This document shows, in pieces, positions 35,771-44,671 of a stretch of DNA of 64,000 nt. Numbering within the stretch: position 1 is the stretch's first letter; each line of letters begins with the position of its first letter. The DNA lies in assembly GCA_016787755.1 (NCBI GenBank), contig JAEUUA010000018.1, positions 372,001 to 436,000 on the forward strand, in the 5' to 3' direction. Position numbers and translations under genes: made by a program. Below the pieces are notes generated by a model. It had not been told where the DNA came from, searched no databases, and saw only the letters and a program-made list of their open reading frames with translations. The stretch comes from Cyclobacteriaceae bacterium (GTDB taxonomy: Bacteria; Bacteroidota; Bacteroidia; Cytophagales; Cyclobacteriaceae).

Positions 35771-37633
35771 TTAAGTAGCTGGCTCGGAAGTAGTAGCTAT
35801 ATTCAGAATGGGTATCGTAATTAATATAGCGGTACCATAACTCTTGAAGGAGTTGATTTCGAATTTTCCACCAAGTGCTTCCGCTCGCCTCTTCATTTGG
35901 ATTAAGCCTAGGCCTCCAGGTATAGTTTGGTCGAATCCAATCCCGTTATCTTCAATAGAAACTACCAATTCTTGATGATGTGCAAACAACTGAATATCTG
36001 TTTCAGTGGCACGAGAATGCTTAATTATATTATTCAATGCTTCTTGGATGATACGGTAAAGCTCATGCGTTTGATTTTCGGGAAGTTTTTCAGGAAAATA
36101 ATAGCATTGAAATGTAAACTCTATGGAGGATATTTTTTTGGCCTGAACAATTAATTCAGCCACGAGTTCAGTAAGAACTTTGTAATTCATAACTGCAGGC
36201 ATCATTTGATGAGACAGATTTCGAATTTCATCCGAAAGAGAAACTATTTCACTCTCCACAAAATCGACAGCCTCTGATTTTAAAACTGAAATAACCCGGC
36301 TTAAATTACTTAACCGACTACCCACGCCATCATGAAGTTCGCCAGCAATTCGCATACGTTCTTTTTCAACGCCTTGCAAATAAGACTGCATCATTTCCTT
36401 TTGATGGTTGTGGAGATTTCTCATTAGTAGATTTTTTTTATCGTAAACTTTTTTAATCTTATAACTAATTCCAAATGCAAATACTAGCATCTCGATTAAA
36501 GCTCCTATAAACAATGGGTTGAAGGGGACCACTTCAAACCAGCCGAAATCTTCCATTATTGAAATAATTACGGCAATCACTATTGAAAAATAAGCTACCA
36601 GATAAAATAAACTGACTAGCCTTTGTCTTGAAAACAATTTTAATGCAGAAACAAACAATAGCAAATTAGCAATGCCTGAAAGAGTAAGTATAAATGGTAT
36701 AAGAAAGAGGCCATGAGTTATAAAAACTGTTTTAAAAAACGGAGTGGCAATTAAAAGAGCACTGAAAATAATAATAATCACTAAAAGCATCCTATAAAGC
36801 AGGATGGCATACGATTTAATATTTAAGAATTCTATTGAAAAGATGACGAATGCAAGGGTAACAAAGCCATTAATTAACATTCGAAAAAGACTATTAAAAT
36901 TCTTTAGTAAAGGATATAACAGCTGAAAACTTAACCCTTCATAGGTTGCCAAAAAAAATATAGAAGTAAAGATGAAAAACGCATAAAAAAAATACACACG
37001 GGCACCCAAAAAGATACCCGCTATTAAACTATAAATCAGCACCACGAACATCATACCGAAACATATTCCAAAAAATAAAGTGGCGCGCATAGAACTGATT
37101 CGATGAGCACTTTCTGTCCATAAAAAAGCTGGAATATTTAGAGAACTTTTTCTTTTTTCAATTCGTAAAACTAGATCAAAATCATTGACTCCACATTCAT
37201 TCAAAGACCAAACATAGTTACGATGAGGAATGCTTCGCGTATTAAACAGATTCATATCTCCTGTTTCAAGTCCAAGCTTTTTAATTCTTGTACCTTCAAC
37301 ACAATAAGCCTGTAGTCGATCTATATGAGGATTTTGAATTTCAAGAAGTATTCTCTCATGACTTAATTTAATATTTTTAACCCGCACTATGATCCAGTAG
37401 GTAGTATCGTTGTAACCAAAATTGAATTTATTGAGCATAGTAAATTCCTTACCAGAACGGATTGAATTTACTATTGAGTCAATTGTTGTGGTGGATGTTG
37501 TAGAAATAAAGTATGCATGATTAAGAAGTGAAAAAGAACCATTTACACTCATAATATCTAGGGTATCCAAAGGCTTAGATATACCTGGTAAGGAAAAAAA
37601 TATAAAAAGTAAATTATACCAACTTGTTCTCAT
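35771..37633 (-). CDS. 7TMR-DISM sensor histidine kinase (HisKA_3 type)
   Basis: Membrane kinase of 620 residues. It has a signal peptide (1-20) and a periplasmic 7TMR-DISM extracellular domain (about 25-175; YWIIVRVKN, LLEIQNPHIDRL). Seven membrane helices follow (about 185-390). The dimerisation domain carries phospho-acceptor His434 in GELHDGVGSRLSNL, and the ATPase domain has YRIIQEALNNIIKHS and GLGLIQMKRRAEALGG. It overlaps the regulator gene by 20 bp. DISM domains often bind carbohydrate or related ligands. As part of the bracketed island it likely controls cassette 2. Confidence 0.93.
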   Translation of the reverse strand: MRTSWYNLLFIFFSLPGISKPLDTLDIMSVNGSFSLLNHAYFISTTSTTTIDSIVNSIRSGKEFTMLNKFNFGYNDTTYWIIVRVKNIKLSHERILLEIQNPHIDRLQAYCVEGTRIKKLGLETGDMNLFNTRSIPHRNYVWSLNECGVNDFDLVLRIEKRKSSLNIPAFLWTESAHRISSMRATLFFGICFGMMFVVLIYSLIAGIFLGARVYFFYAFFIFTSIFFLATYEGLSFQLLYPLLKNFNSLFRMLINGFVTLAFVIFSIEFLNIKSYAILLYRMLLVIIIIFSALLIATPFFKTVFITHGLFLIPFILTLSGIANLLLFVSALKLFSRQRLVSLFYLVAYFSIVIAVIISIMEDFGWFEVVPFNPLFIGALIEMLVFAFGISYKIKKVYDKKNLLMRNLHNHQKEMMQSYLQGVEKERMRIAGELHDGVGSRLSNLSRVISVLKSEAVDFVESEIVSLSDEIRNLSHQMMPAVMNYKVLTELVAELIVQAKKISSIEFTFQCYYFPEKLPENQTHELYRIIQEALNNIIKHSRATETDIQLFAHHQELVVSIEDNGIGFDQTIPGGLGLIQMKRRAEALGGKFEINSFKSYGTAILITIPILNIATTSEPAT

Positions 37634-38246
37634 GCGCGAAATTCACAAGCTCCACCAAGCTGCTTAATTTAAGTTTCCTTAAAATATTTTTACGATGTGT
37701 ATCCACGGTGTGCGCACTAAGAAAAAGTTCATCGGCTATTTGCTGCGATAATTTTCCTTTGGCAAAATGCTGAATTAATTCTAGCTCTCGCCTGGTCAGT
37801 TTCATTTTATTGGCATAGTGATCTTGAAAAAACTGCTTATCCTCAGCTTGTTTTTGAAGGCTTTTTGATAAGTAAAATGGATAAAGATTTACATACTCTA
37901 GAGCTAACAAGAGTTCCTCATTACTTACATTTTTTTCTAAATATCCATTCGCACCTAATCTTTTTGCTTTTTGAATTAAAAAATCATCCTGATACATAGT
38001 GAGGATAATTACCTTCAGCCACTTGTCCTTCTTCCTTATCTCCTCTAGCAAGATTAATCCATCCCTATCTTTAAGATTTAAATCCAATAAAAGGATATCT
38101 GGGTGAAGTTGATCGATGAGCGATGACAGTTCAGCTCCCAACTCTGTTGTACCAACCAGCGTAAAGATTGGGTGATCATTGAACAATAGTTCCAATCCCT
38201 TAATAATCAGTGCGTGATCTTCACAAACTAAAACTCTCTTCTTCAC
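37614..38246 (-). CDS. LuxR/NarL-family response regulator
   Basis: Receiver domain with Asp10, phospho-acceptor Asp55 in LLLDLNLKDRDG and a Lys in LEKNVS, followed by a LuxR-type helix-turn-helix (LTRRELELIQHFAKGKLSQQ and AHTVDTHRKNILRKL). It starts with GTG at 38246; no in-frame ATG exists before an upstream stop. A perfect 36-bp palindrome lies 25 bp upstream. Divergent from the cassette 2 barrel gene, which is its most likely target together with its own promoter. Confidence 0.93.
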   Translation of the reverse strand: MKKRVLVCEDHALIIKGLELLFNDHPIFTLVGTTELGAELSSLIDQLHPDILLLDLNLKDRDGLILLEEIRKKDKWLKVIILTMYQDDFLIQKAKRLGANGYLEKNVSNEELLLALEYVNLYPFYLSKSLQKQAEDKQFFQDHYANKMKLTRRELELIQHFAKGKLSQQIADELFLSAHTVDTHRKNILRKLKLSSLVELVNFAHENKLV

Positions 38247-38270
38247 AAAGAATTACTCAATACTTCAATA

Positions 38271-38306
38271 CTATAAAAAATACCCGATATCGGGTATTTT
38301 TTATAG
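38271..38306. repeat. Perfect 36-bp palindrome between regulator and CHAT cassette 2
   Basis: Arms CTATAAAAAATACCCGAT and ATCGGGTATTTTTTATAG are exact reverse complements with no spacer. With a GC core flanked by A and T runs, it has the form of a bidirectional intrinsic terminator or a large dimeric operator. It lies in the 5' region of both divergent genes, so attenuation or operator function fits better than plain termination. Confidence 0.85.
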
Positions 38307-38401
38307 GGTGCCTTTTGATTCTTTTTACAGAAATACCTGTTCGTTTAAGAAAGATTTTTTATATAAACGGTGGCTATTTATCAAAATTTAGAACCTTTAA
38401 A

Positions 38402-39094
38402 ATGCTAAATAATAAAATAACTATCATTGGAATTTTCATCCTTTCTGCAGCAATACCATCAGTCAGTCAGTCTAGAATGTATTTATTAGCAACCTTTAAT
38501 GGTGGCACCGAAGAACTTGGAGCTTGGTATTATGATGACAACGGGAAACGAATAGGCTATCTTACTAAGTTTGGGAAACCTGGGATTGAAATTGCCTGGG
38601 AGAAAAGAATAGCCGGGAGTATGTACGCCTATATGGGCGTAAATTATGCGCAATATGAATCAGCCTACAACGAAGCAGGAATTAGTTTACAAAGTCAGGT
38701 AAGTCAATCATTTCTTTCATTTCCCCTTTTACTAAGGTTCAATGCCCAAAATAGAAATATTGTCTATCTTGATTTTGGCGTAATGCCAACATACCTAACA
38801 AAAGCGAACCTTAAAGAATCTGATTCATTCGATCCCACTAATACAGGTAAAATAATTAAAGATGAAGGAAATGTAAGCAGCTTCATACCTCGCTTTGGCA
38901 TCATGTACAAAATCGCATCTTCTGTTGCCATAAATAGATTTGTTGTAGGGTATTATGTGGCAGTCAATTTAGCGAATGTAGGCAATGGTGATTTACCACA
39001 AAATTGGAAAGTGAATTCCTCCATTTTCATGTCCTATAATTCAAAGCCAATATGGGCAACATATGGTTTAAACTTAGGATTTAGAATAAAATGA
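38402..39094 (+). CDS. Outer-membrane beta-barrel protein, CHAT cassette 2 (upstream partner)
   Basis: Secreted protein of 230 residues with a signal peptide (1-22, IPSVSQ), barrel-type strands and terminal GLNLGFRIK. The frame stays open upstream through the palindrome to 38210, but the ATG at 38402 is directly followed by the signal peptide and gives a length equal to its paralog at 17732-18427. Shared block: SFPLLLRFN, then VYLDFG, YLTKANLKES. It overlaps the CHAT start by ATGA. Function unknown. Confidence 0.78.
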   Translation: MLNNKITIIGIFILSAAIPSVSQSRMYLLATFNGGTEELGAWYYDDNGKRIGYLTKFGKPGIEIAWEKRIAGSMYAYMGVNYAQYESAYNEAGISLQSQVSQSFLSFPLLLRFNAQNRNIVYLDFGVMPTYLTKANLKESDSFDPTNTGKIIKDEGNVSSFIPRFGIMYKIASSVAINRFVVGYYVAVNLANVGNGDLPQNWKVNSSIFMSYNSKPIWATYGLNLGFRIK

Positions 39095-41601
39095 GAAAAC
39101 TGATTATTATTTTTCTGGCGCTCTTTTCTTTGACAGCTGGAAACGCTCAGACTTCAAAATTGAGAAAAAACGCGAATAAGATTTTCTTGAGTAATTCTTT
39201 TACAAAGACCGAACAAATATTGCAGTCCGCTTCGCAAAAAGCTAAGTCAGCAGGTAAAAAGGAAATCTTTATCTGGTTTCAACTACTGCTAGGTGAAAAT
39301 TATCAACGCAATGGTTATTTTGTTGATGCTGAAAAAGCGTTTAACAACGCCCTCGAAGAATCTAGAGCTTCTTTGCCATTAACAAATAATCATTATTATC
39401 TGGATCGTCAGCAAAGTCAGAAAACCTATTTTGATGCATTTGATAATATGGGATTTTTTTATTTGGCCATGGGTAATCTCACCAAATCTGAGGAATTATT
39501 TAAAGAATCCAAGTCGCTGCGGGAAGCCTACTTTAGTAAGAATAATGTTCATAGAGCCATGCCCCTGGCAGGATTGGGCGGTGTTGCTTATAAAAAGAAA
39601 AATTTTCTAGAAGCTTATGAGTATTTTTCACAGGCTCTTGAAATACTTAAAAAAACTTCAACAACAGGATATAATTTTGATTTAGTATACCGCCATATTT
39701 ACAATGACCTTGTTGAGATTTGTTTAGCGACAGGTAAAACTAAGGAAGCGCAAGAATATTTAGAGCTATTGGCACTATCCTCTTCCAGCATTTCTTCCTA
39801 TGGATCCAGAGTTGCTAGAAATACGGAGACAACAAGAATTTTTGATTTATATGCCAGAAATAAGTTAATCAATGGAGACTTCCGCAAAGCCCAACAATAT
39901 ATTGATCGCGCTTCGGATTTTACTAACAAAAATCAAACAGCCAGCTTAATTAATTTTAAGCTTCAACTAACACAAGCGCGTATTTATTGGCTAACCAATG
40001 ACCTAACACAAGCTGCTGCCAGTTTTAAGTCATTAATGAAAAGTTATCGAGATTATATTGCCAGTAATTTTTCTATGTTGAGTGAATATGAAAAAGAAAA
40101 ATTCTATTATACTCTCAAGGATGATCTAGAACTATTCAACTCGTTTGTAATCGTTTGTCATGAAAAAAATTTGGCTGCTAGCCTAAATCTTTACGAAACG
40201 GTTTATGACAATCAACTAAATTTAAAAGCTCTGCTTCTGGGAAGTCTCAACAAAAGGAAAAATTTAATTCTAAATAGTGAAAATCCGGAACTTATAAATC
40301 TTCAAAATAAATTAGAAGAAACTCGATCGCAATTATCTGCATCTTATTATACTAAAGACGCAACAAATGAGATTGACCTACTAACAAAAGAAGTTGAAAA
40401 GCTTGATAAGGAACTTAATAGACGCACCAATTTTAATGAAATAAGTAGTAGCAGTTGGAAACAAGTAAGTAGCACCTTAGGAAACGGTGACCTAGCTGTA
40501 GAAGTGGTTCGAATCCGCAACATGGATCCAGCTAAAGCCATTCCAAAAGATGGAAAAATTAATTATCTATTCGTGGTAAACTCATCAGCCGTAAACCTCT
40601 TTGGGTTCACTATTCCAAATGGTCATGAACTAGAATCACGATCCATCAAGTATCATCGAAATTCAATCATTTCACAAACCGATGATGATTTTTCATATGA
40701 TATATTTTGGAAACCCATTAGGCAATACATTAAATCTGCCGACCATATCTACCTTTCTCCGGATGGTGTATACAGTCAAATCAATCTTAACATTTTAAGA
40801 AATCCTGAAACCCATAAATTCGTATTGGACGAAGCGGATATTATTTACCTTACTAATACTTCTGATCTCCTCACTCCAAGAAAACAATCTTCAATACTGA
40901 CAGCCACGTTAGTTGGAAGGCCAAGTTATTCTGCGCAAGTTTCCACCAATGAAAAAGTATCAATGCGAAGTCTTAATAACTACGAGCTAATGTCTTTAAA
41001 AGAACAGGATTTTGCGGATTTACCAGGCACTGAACAAGAAATTCTAAAGGCGGAATCAATTTTAAATAAATCAGGGTGGAAGGTTACTATGTTCAAGGGT
41101 GATCAAGCGACTGAGCAGAATTTAAAACAAGTAAAAAGTCCAGGCGTGTTGCACATAGCCACCCATGGGTTTTTTATTGAAGATTCCACAGGAGTGATTA
41201 ATCCTATGATTAGATCAGGTTTATTATTGGCAGGTGTTAGTTATAAAAACGTTCCTCAAAGTCAAGATGGTATCCTGACCGCATACGAGGGGTCGATGCT
41301 TAATCTGCAGGATACTGAGCTAGTTGTGCTCTCAGCTTGTGAAACAGGACTGGGTGAAGTACGCAATGGTGAAGGTGTATATGGACTTCAGCGATCCATG
41401 ATCTCAGCGGGTACGAAAAATCTCTTAATGTCCTTATGGAAAGTAGATGATACTGCCACTAGTGAACTGATGGGTACTTTTTACCAGCGTTGGAATTCGC
41501 AGACCTCTGCCAGAGAAGCTTTCAAACAAGCTCAATTGGCTGTGCGTAAAAAATACCCTCACCCATATTTTTGGGGAGCGTTTATCATGTTAGGGAATTG
41601 A
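39091..41601 (+). CDS. Exported TPR-CHAT caspase-like protease, cassette 2
   Basis: Protein of 836 residues, a clear paralog of 18427-20892 over its full length. Signal peptide 1-19 (TAGNAQ). TPR-like helices fill about 25-340 (AFDNMGFFYLAMGNLTKSEEL in two parts: AFDNMGFFYLAMG, NLTKSEEL; AYKKKNFLEAYEYFSQALE). Coiled helices occupy about 385-450, and the CHAT domain about 570-836. The catalytic His692 (HIATHGFF) and Cys750 (LSACETGLG) are intact, with GVYGLQRSM, LWKVDD and YFWGAFIMLGN. Likely periplasmic or surface-associated. Substrate and activation mechanism unknown; the TPR half is the obvious recognition region. Confidence 0.92.
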   Translation: MRKLIIIFLALFSLTAGNAQTSKLRKNANKIFLSNSFTKTEQILQSASQKAKSAGKKEIFIWFQLLLGENYQRNGYFVDAEKAFNNALEESRASLPLTNNHYYLDRQQSQKTYFDAFDNMGFFYLAMGNLTKSEELFKESKSLREAYFSKNNVHRAMPLAGLGGVAYKKKNFLEAYEYFSQALEILKKTSTTGYNFDLVYRHIYNDLVEICLATGKTKEAQEYLELLALSSSSISSYGSRVARNTETTRIFDLYARNKLINGDFRKAQQYIDRASDFTNKNQTASLINFKLQLTQARIYWLTNDLTQAAASFKSLMKSYRDYIASNFSMLSEYEKEKFYYTLKDDLELFNSFVIVCHEKNLAASLNLYETVYDNQLNLKALLLGSLNKRKNLILNSENPELINLQNKLEETRSQLSASYYTKDATNEIDLLTKEVEKLDKELNRRTNFNEISSSSWKQVSSTLGNGDLAVEVVRIRNMDPAKAIPKDGKINYLFVVNSSAVNLFGFTIPNGHELESRSIKYHRNSIISQTDDDFSYDIFWKPIRQYIKSADHIYLSPDGVYSQINLNILRNPETHKFVLDEADIIYLTNTSDLLTPRKQSSILTATLVGRPSYSAQVSTNEKVSMRSLNNYELMSLKEQDFADLPGTEQEILKAESILNKSGWKVTMFKGDQATEQNLKQVKSPGVLHIATHGFFIEDSTGVINPMIRSGLLLAGVSYKNVPQSQDGILTAYEGSMLNLQDTELVVLSACETGLGEVRNGEGVYGLQRSMISAGTKNLLMSLWKVDDTATSELMGTFYQRWNSQTSAREAFKQAQLAVRKKYPHPYFWGAFIMLGN

Positions 41602-41602
41602 T

Positions 41603-42334
41603 ATGAAAAAAATATTTGTTTTATTATTATGTGTGCTTCTGGCGTCTAAAGCCATTAGTCAATTCAGAGCTACCGCCATTTTAGGCCTTAACAACACCTC
41701 CATTGGAAGTTCAGCTACCATTAAACTACCTACCAGTCGCCAGCTAACGGGAGGTTTAGAAATTGAAACTCTTTTGCGTGGAAAACATCTCCGATCTGCC
41801 TATCTATCTCTAAACACGGGAGCTTTCTACTTAAAGAATGGATTTGAAGAGAGCTATTATTACACCTTTTTTGGTGGTGATAAAAAACCCATTTACTCAT
41901 CACTTGAAACCAGCTATTTAATGGTGCCATTGCAAGGTCGGTTATACTTGCAGCCATTGCCTTTAATTGAAAGCTGGACAATCTTTATTGGAGGAGGAGT
42001 TTCTGCCAATCTATTATTGGATGCCTCACTTAATGAACTTACCGTTGAGGAAACGTTTGGTTCTGGAGTAAAGACCTATTCCGACAATAAGAATATCAAG
42101 AATTATGGGGAAAAGTACTATCTGTTTTCCGTGTTAGAAATTGGCATGATGATTAAACGCTTCAAAATTATTTTCCGTCAAAAAAAATCATTGCAAGACA
42201 TGTACTTCTCCGGATTAGATGGAAATTGGAAAATACCTCCGGATCGTTCAACCTATATGATTAATCACAAGGCTACTGGAAAATTAACTGAACGACACAT
42301 TGAAATCCTTGTTGGATTTACTTTCATGAAGTAA
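41603..42334 (+). CDS. Outer-membrane beta-barrel protein, CHAT cassette 2 (downstream partner)
   Basis: Secreted protein of 243 residues with a signal peptide (1-19, KAISQ) and amphipathic strands ending in HIEILVGFTFMK. It begins one base after the CHAT stop. The last 35 residues align with those of the protein at 20900-21658 (W.IP...S.Y...HK), showing that both cassettes keep a diverged barrel at this place. Function unknown. Confidence 0.72.
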   Translation: MKKIFVLLLCVLLASKAISQFRATAILGLNNTSIGSSATIKLPTSRQLTGGLEIETLLRGKHLRSAYLSLNTGAFYLKNGFEESYYYTFFGGDKKPIYSSLETSYLMVPLQGRLYLQPLPLIESWTIFIGGGVSANLLLDASLNELTVEETFGSGVKTYSDNKNIKNYGEKYYLFSVLEIGMMIKRFKIIFRQKKSLQDMYFSGLDGNWKIPPDRSTYMINHKATGKLTERHIEILVGFTFMK

Positions 42335-42468
42335 TTATCCTCATTAAAATACGCTTTAAATAACTCTCCTTTTTCAAAGGCGGATAAATCTCACCAAAAA
42401 TACCACTTTAATAGGCTATTCTTTTGCCAAAAATTAGGTGTTTCTCTCTTCCCCAATAGCACTCAACA

Positions 42469-42494
42469 ATGGAAGAAGGACTGGAAGTTTGTAA
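42469..42494 (+). pseudogene. SDR 3'-end remnant, right copy of island-flanking repeat
   Basis: Reads in one frame as NGRRTGSL followed by TAA, against DGGRTGSL and TAG at the end of the SDR gene 6.7 kb upstream, with 19 identical bases at 42475-42493. It lies in the 192-bp gap after cassette 2. It is too short to be a gene and is best explained as a scar of duplication or insertion. Confidence 0.65.
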
Positions 42495-42526
42495 CTTTAA
42501 CCCTATATTTTTTTCGAATTCAGTCT

Positions 42527-44611
42527 ATGTCTCGGCTTTTATCTATTCTATTTTTAGGTTTCGCTATCGAAACCCTGGCGCAGCCGCCCATTTTTATTAA
42601 AGACGATTTTAGTTCAAATGTCAATGGCTGGTGGGTTGGAACCAGTGATACCTATACTATGAAGCTGGAAAATGGTAAGTACACAATCACAACCACCCAA
42701 AAAGACAAAGGCCGGTTTGTTACCATTCAGCCTTATATGGATATGAAAAAAGACTTTTCAATTGAGGCAAGTTTTAAACAAAAGTCTGGAAGTGATAATA
42801 ATGGCATGGGCCTCCTGTGGGGTAATAACGGGGACGGAAAACATCAGGAATTTATCATCACCACAAATGGATACTATAAAATAAAAAGTCCTGAGAAAGC
42901 TGAAAAGATTAACGAGTGGGTGGAGTATAAAAAAGTGAAACCGTTTGGGCAGGAGAATGTTCTTAAAGTGGAACAGCGAAAAGGCACATGGTTCTATTCT
43001 ATCAATGGCGAAGTTGTTGCAAGCATACCTGCGCTGCCTTTGTATGGAAATCGAATGGGAATTATTAACTATACGAACATGGAGTTGGAGATAGATAATT
43101 TCATTTTCAGGCACGATGTAAAAATTAATTTACCAGATAATCTTACGACTGGGATAAAGAAAGAAAATCTTGGTCCAAACGTCAATTCCATTTACGATGA
43201 CTTGGGTCCCCACATCACCACAGATGGAAAAATGATTCTCTTTGGCCGGGAACTTTCACCTGATAATATTGGCGGAAAAGAAGACGGTGAGGATATTTGG
43301 ATGACCACCACTAAAGATGGAATCACCTGGTCTAAGAGTGAGAATATGGGTACTGCCATCAATGACAAACAAGCAAATAACCTGGCTGCAATAAGTGCCG
43401 ATAACAATACGCTTTTATTTTGTCGATTGGATGGGTTTCAAGTGCGCAAGAAAGAACAAAACGGTTGGTCGGCATCCGAGTATTTAAATGTGAAGTTTAA
43501 GAATGAATCAAAAAATATGGAGGGCAATCTATCGCCTGATGGAAAAGCAATTCTATTCACTGCTAAACTAAAAGAGAATTTATTCTACGATGCATCCGCA
43601 GAGAACAAAGAAAAAGATGTGTATGTTACTATTCGGGATAAAAATAACAATTGGTCTGATCCTATAAACCTGGGAAAACAAATTAATACAGCGGGTGATG
43701 AGATTTCACCTTTTCTTGCTGCAGATGGTCGTTCCTTATACTTCGCTACTAATGGCCGGCCAGGCTATGGGGGTTACGATATATTTTTAAGTAGACGCAA
43801 AGGAGATTCATGGACTGATTGGAGTGAACCCGTAAATCTTGGACCTGAGATAAATACAACTGGGTTTGATGCCTACTATACGGTGTCGGCTGCAGCCGAT
43901 TATGCCTACATGGTCAGTGACCGGAATTCAATTGGGCTTTCAGATTTGGTGCGCATAAAATTACCTGAAGCCGTTAAACCCGATCCTGTTGTTTTGTTAA
44001 TAGGTCATACGTTAAATGCCAAAACTAAAGAGCCCATCAAAGCCGATATTCTTTTTGAAGACTTATCTACTCAAAAAGAAATTGGGGAAGCCATCTCCGA
44101 TCCTAATACAGGATCGTATCGCATTGCATTAACGAAAGGGAAAAATTATGGAATCCGCGCACAGGCAAAAGGCTTCATTTCAGTGAACGAAAATCTTGAA
44201 CTTGCTTCCGTTGCTAAATACACAGAGGTAGAAAAAGATTTACTTTTACTTCCAATCGAAGAGGGCGAAAGCATTGCATTGAATAACGTATTTTTTATAA
44301 TTGGCAGGCCCACATTAAAACCTGAATCGTTTCCTGAATTAGATCGGCTTGTTGAAATAATGAACGATGATCCCTCCATAAAAATTGAATTGAGCGGCCA
44401 TACAGATAACAACGGAAATAAAAATGCTTTGATGAAACTATCCGAAGAAAGAGTGCTGGCTGTAAAAGCGTATTTGGAAGAAAAAGGAATTAAGAAAGGT
44501 AGAATTTCAGGGAGAGGGTACGGCCCTACAAAACCAATTGCTCCTAACGATACAAACGAAAACAGGCAACGCAATCGCAGGGTTGAAGTTAAGATAACAA
44601 AGGTTGGGTGA
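42527..44611 (+). CDS. OmpA-family outer-membrane protein with PD40 repeats
   Basis: Protein of 694 residues. It has a signal peptide (1-18, ETLAQ) and an N-terminal jelly-roll-like region (about 22-195, DDFSSNVNGWWVG and onward). A PD40/TolB-like propeller covers about 210-480 (repeats such as NMEGNLSPDGKAILFTA and EISPFLAADGRSLYFATNG). A carboxypeptidase regulatory-like beta domain is at about 490-570. A C-terminal OmpA peptidoglycan-binding domain follows (ELSGHTDNNGNKNAL, QRNRRVEV). It links the outer membrane to the cell wall; such proteins are common near T9SS or gliding functions. Starts just after the SDR remnant. Confidence 0.88.
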   Translation: MSRLLSILFLGFAIETLAQPPIFIKDDFSSNVNGWWVGTSDTYTMKLENGKYTITTTQKDKGRFVTIQPYMDMKKDFSIEASFKQKSGSDNNGMGLLWGNNGDGKHQEFIITTNGYYKIKSPEKAEKINEWVEYKKVKPFGQENVLKVEQRKGTWFYSINGEVVASIPALPLYGNRMGIINYTNMELEIDNFIFRHDVKINLPDNLTTGIKKENLGPNVNSIYDDLGPHITTDGKMILFGRELSPDNIGGKEDGEDIWMTTTKDGITWSKSENMGTAINDKQANNLAAISADNNTLLFCRLDGFQVRKKEQNGWSASEYLNVKFKNESKNMEGNLSPDGKAILFTAKLKENLFYDASAENKEKDVYVTIRDKNNNWSDPINLGKQINTAGDEISPFLAADGRSLYFATNGRPGYGGYDIFLSRRKGDSWTDWSEPVNLGPEINTTGFDAYYTVSAAADYAYMVSDRNSIGLSDLVRIKLPEAVKPDPVVLLIGHTLNAKTKEPIKADILFEDLSTQKEIGEAISDPNTGSYRIALTKGKNYGIRAQAKGFISVNENLELASVAKYTEVEKDLLLLPIEEGESIALNNVFFIIGRPTLKPESFPELDRLVEIMNDDPSIKIELSGHTDNNGNKNALMKLSEERVLAVKAYLEEKGIKKGRISGRGYGPTKPIAPNDTNENRQRNRRVEVKITKVG

Positions 44612-44623
44612 ACAGCCAACAAA

Positions 44624-44640
44624 GGTCCACAGTCCACAGC
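44624..44640. repeat. Short degenerate repeat between OmpA-like gene and dehydrogenase gene
   Basis: Direct units of GGTCCACAGTCCACAGC. Same low-complexity style as the repeats in kmo and around gcvH. Confidence 0.4.
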
Positions 44641-44671
44641 AAACTGCGGCCGAATACAATTTGAAAAGCAA

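Noticed and set aside
38210..38401. 64-residue N-terminal extension of the cassette 2 barrel protein
   Set aside because: It would run through the palindrome and into the regulator gene. A clear signal peptide follows the ATG at 38402, matching the paralog's length.
35771..42334. Integrase, transposase or tRNA that would mark a classical genomic island
   Set aside because: None found on either strand; the island claim rests only on the flanking repeat and gene content.
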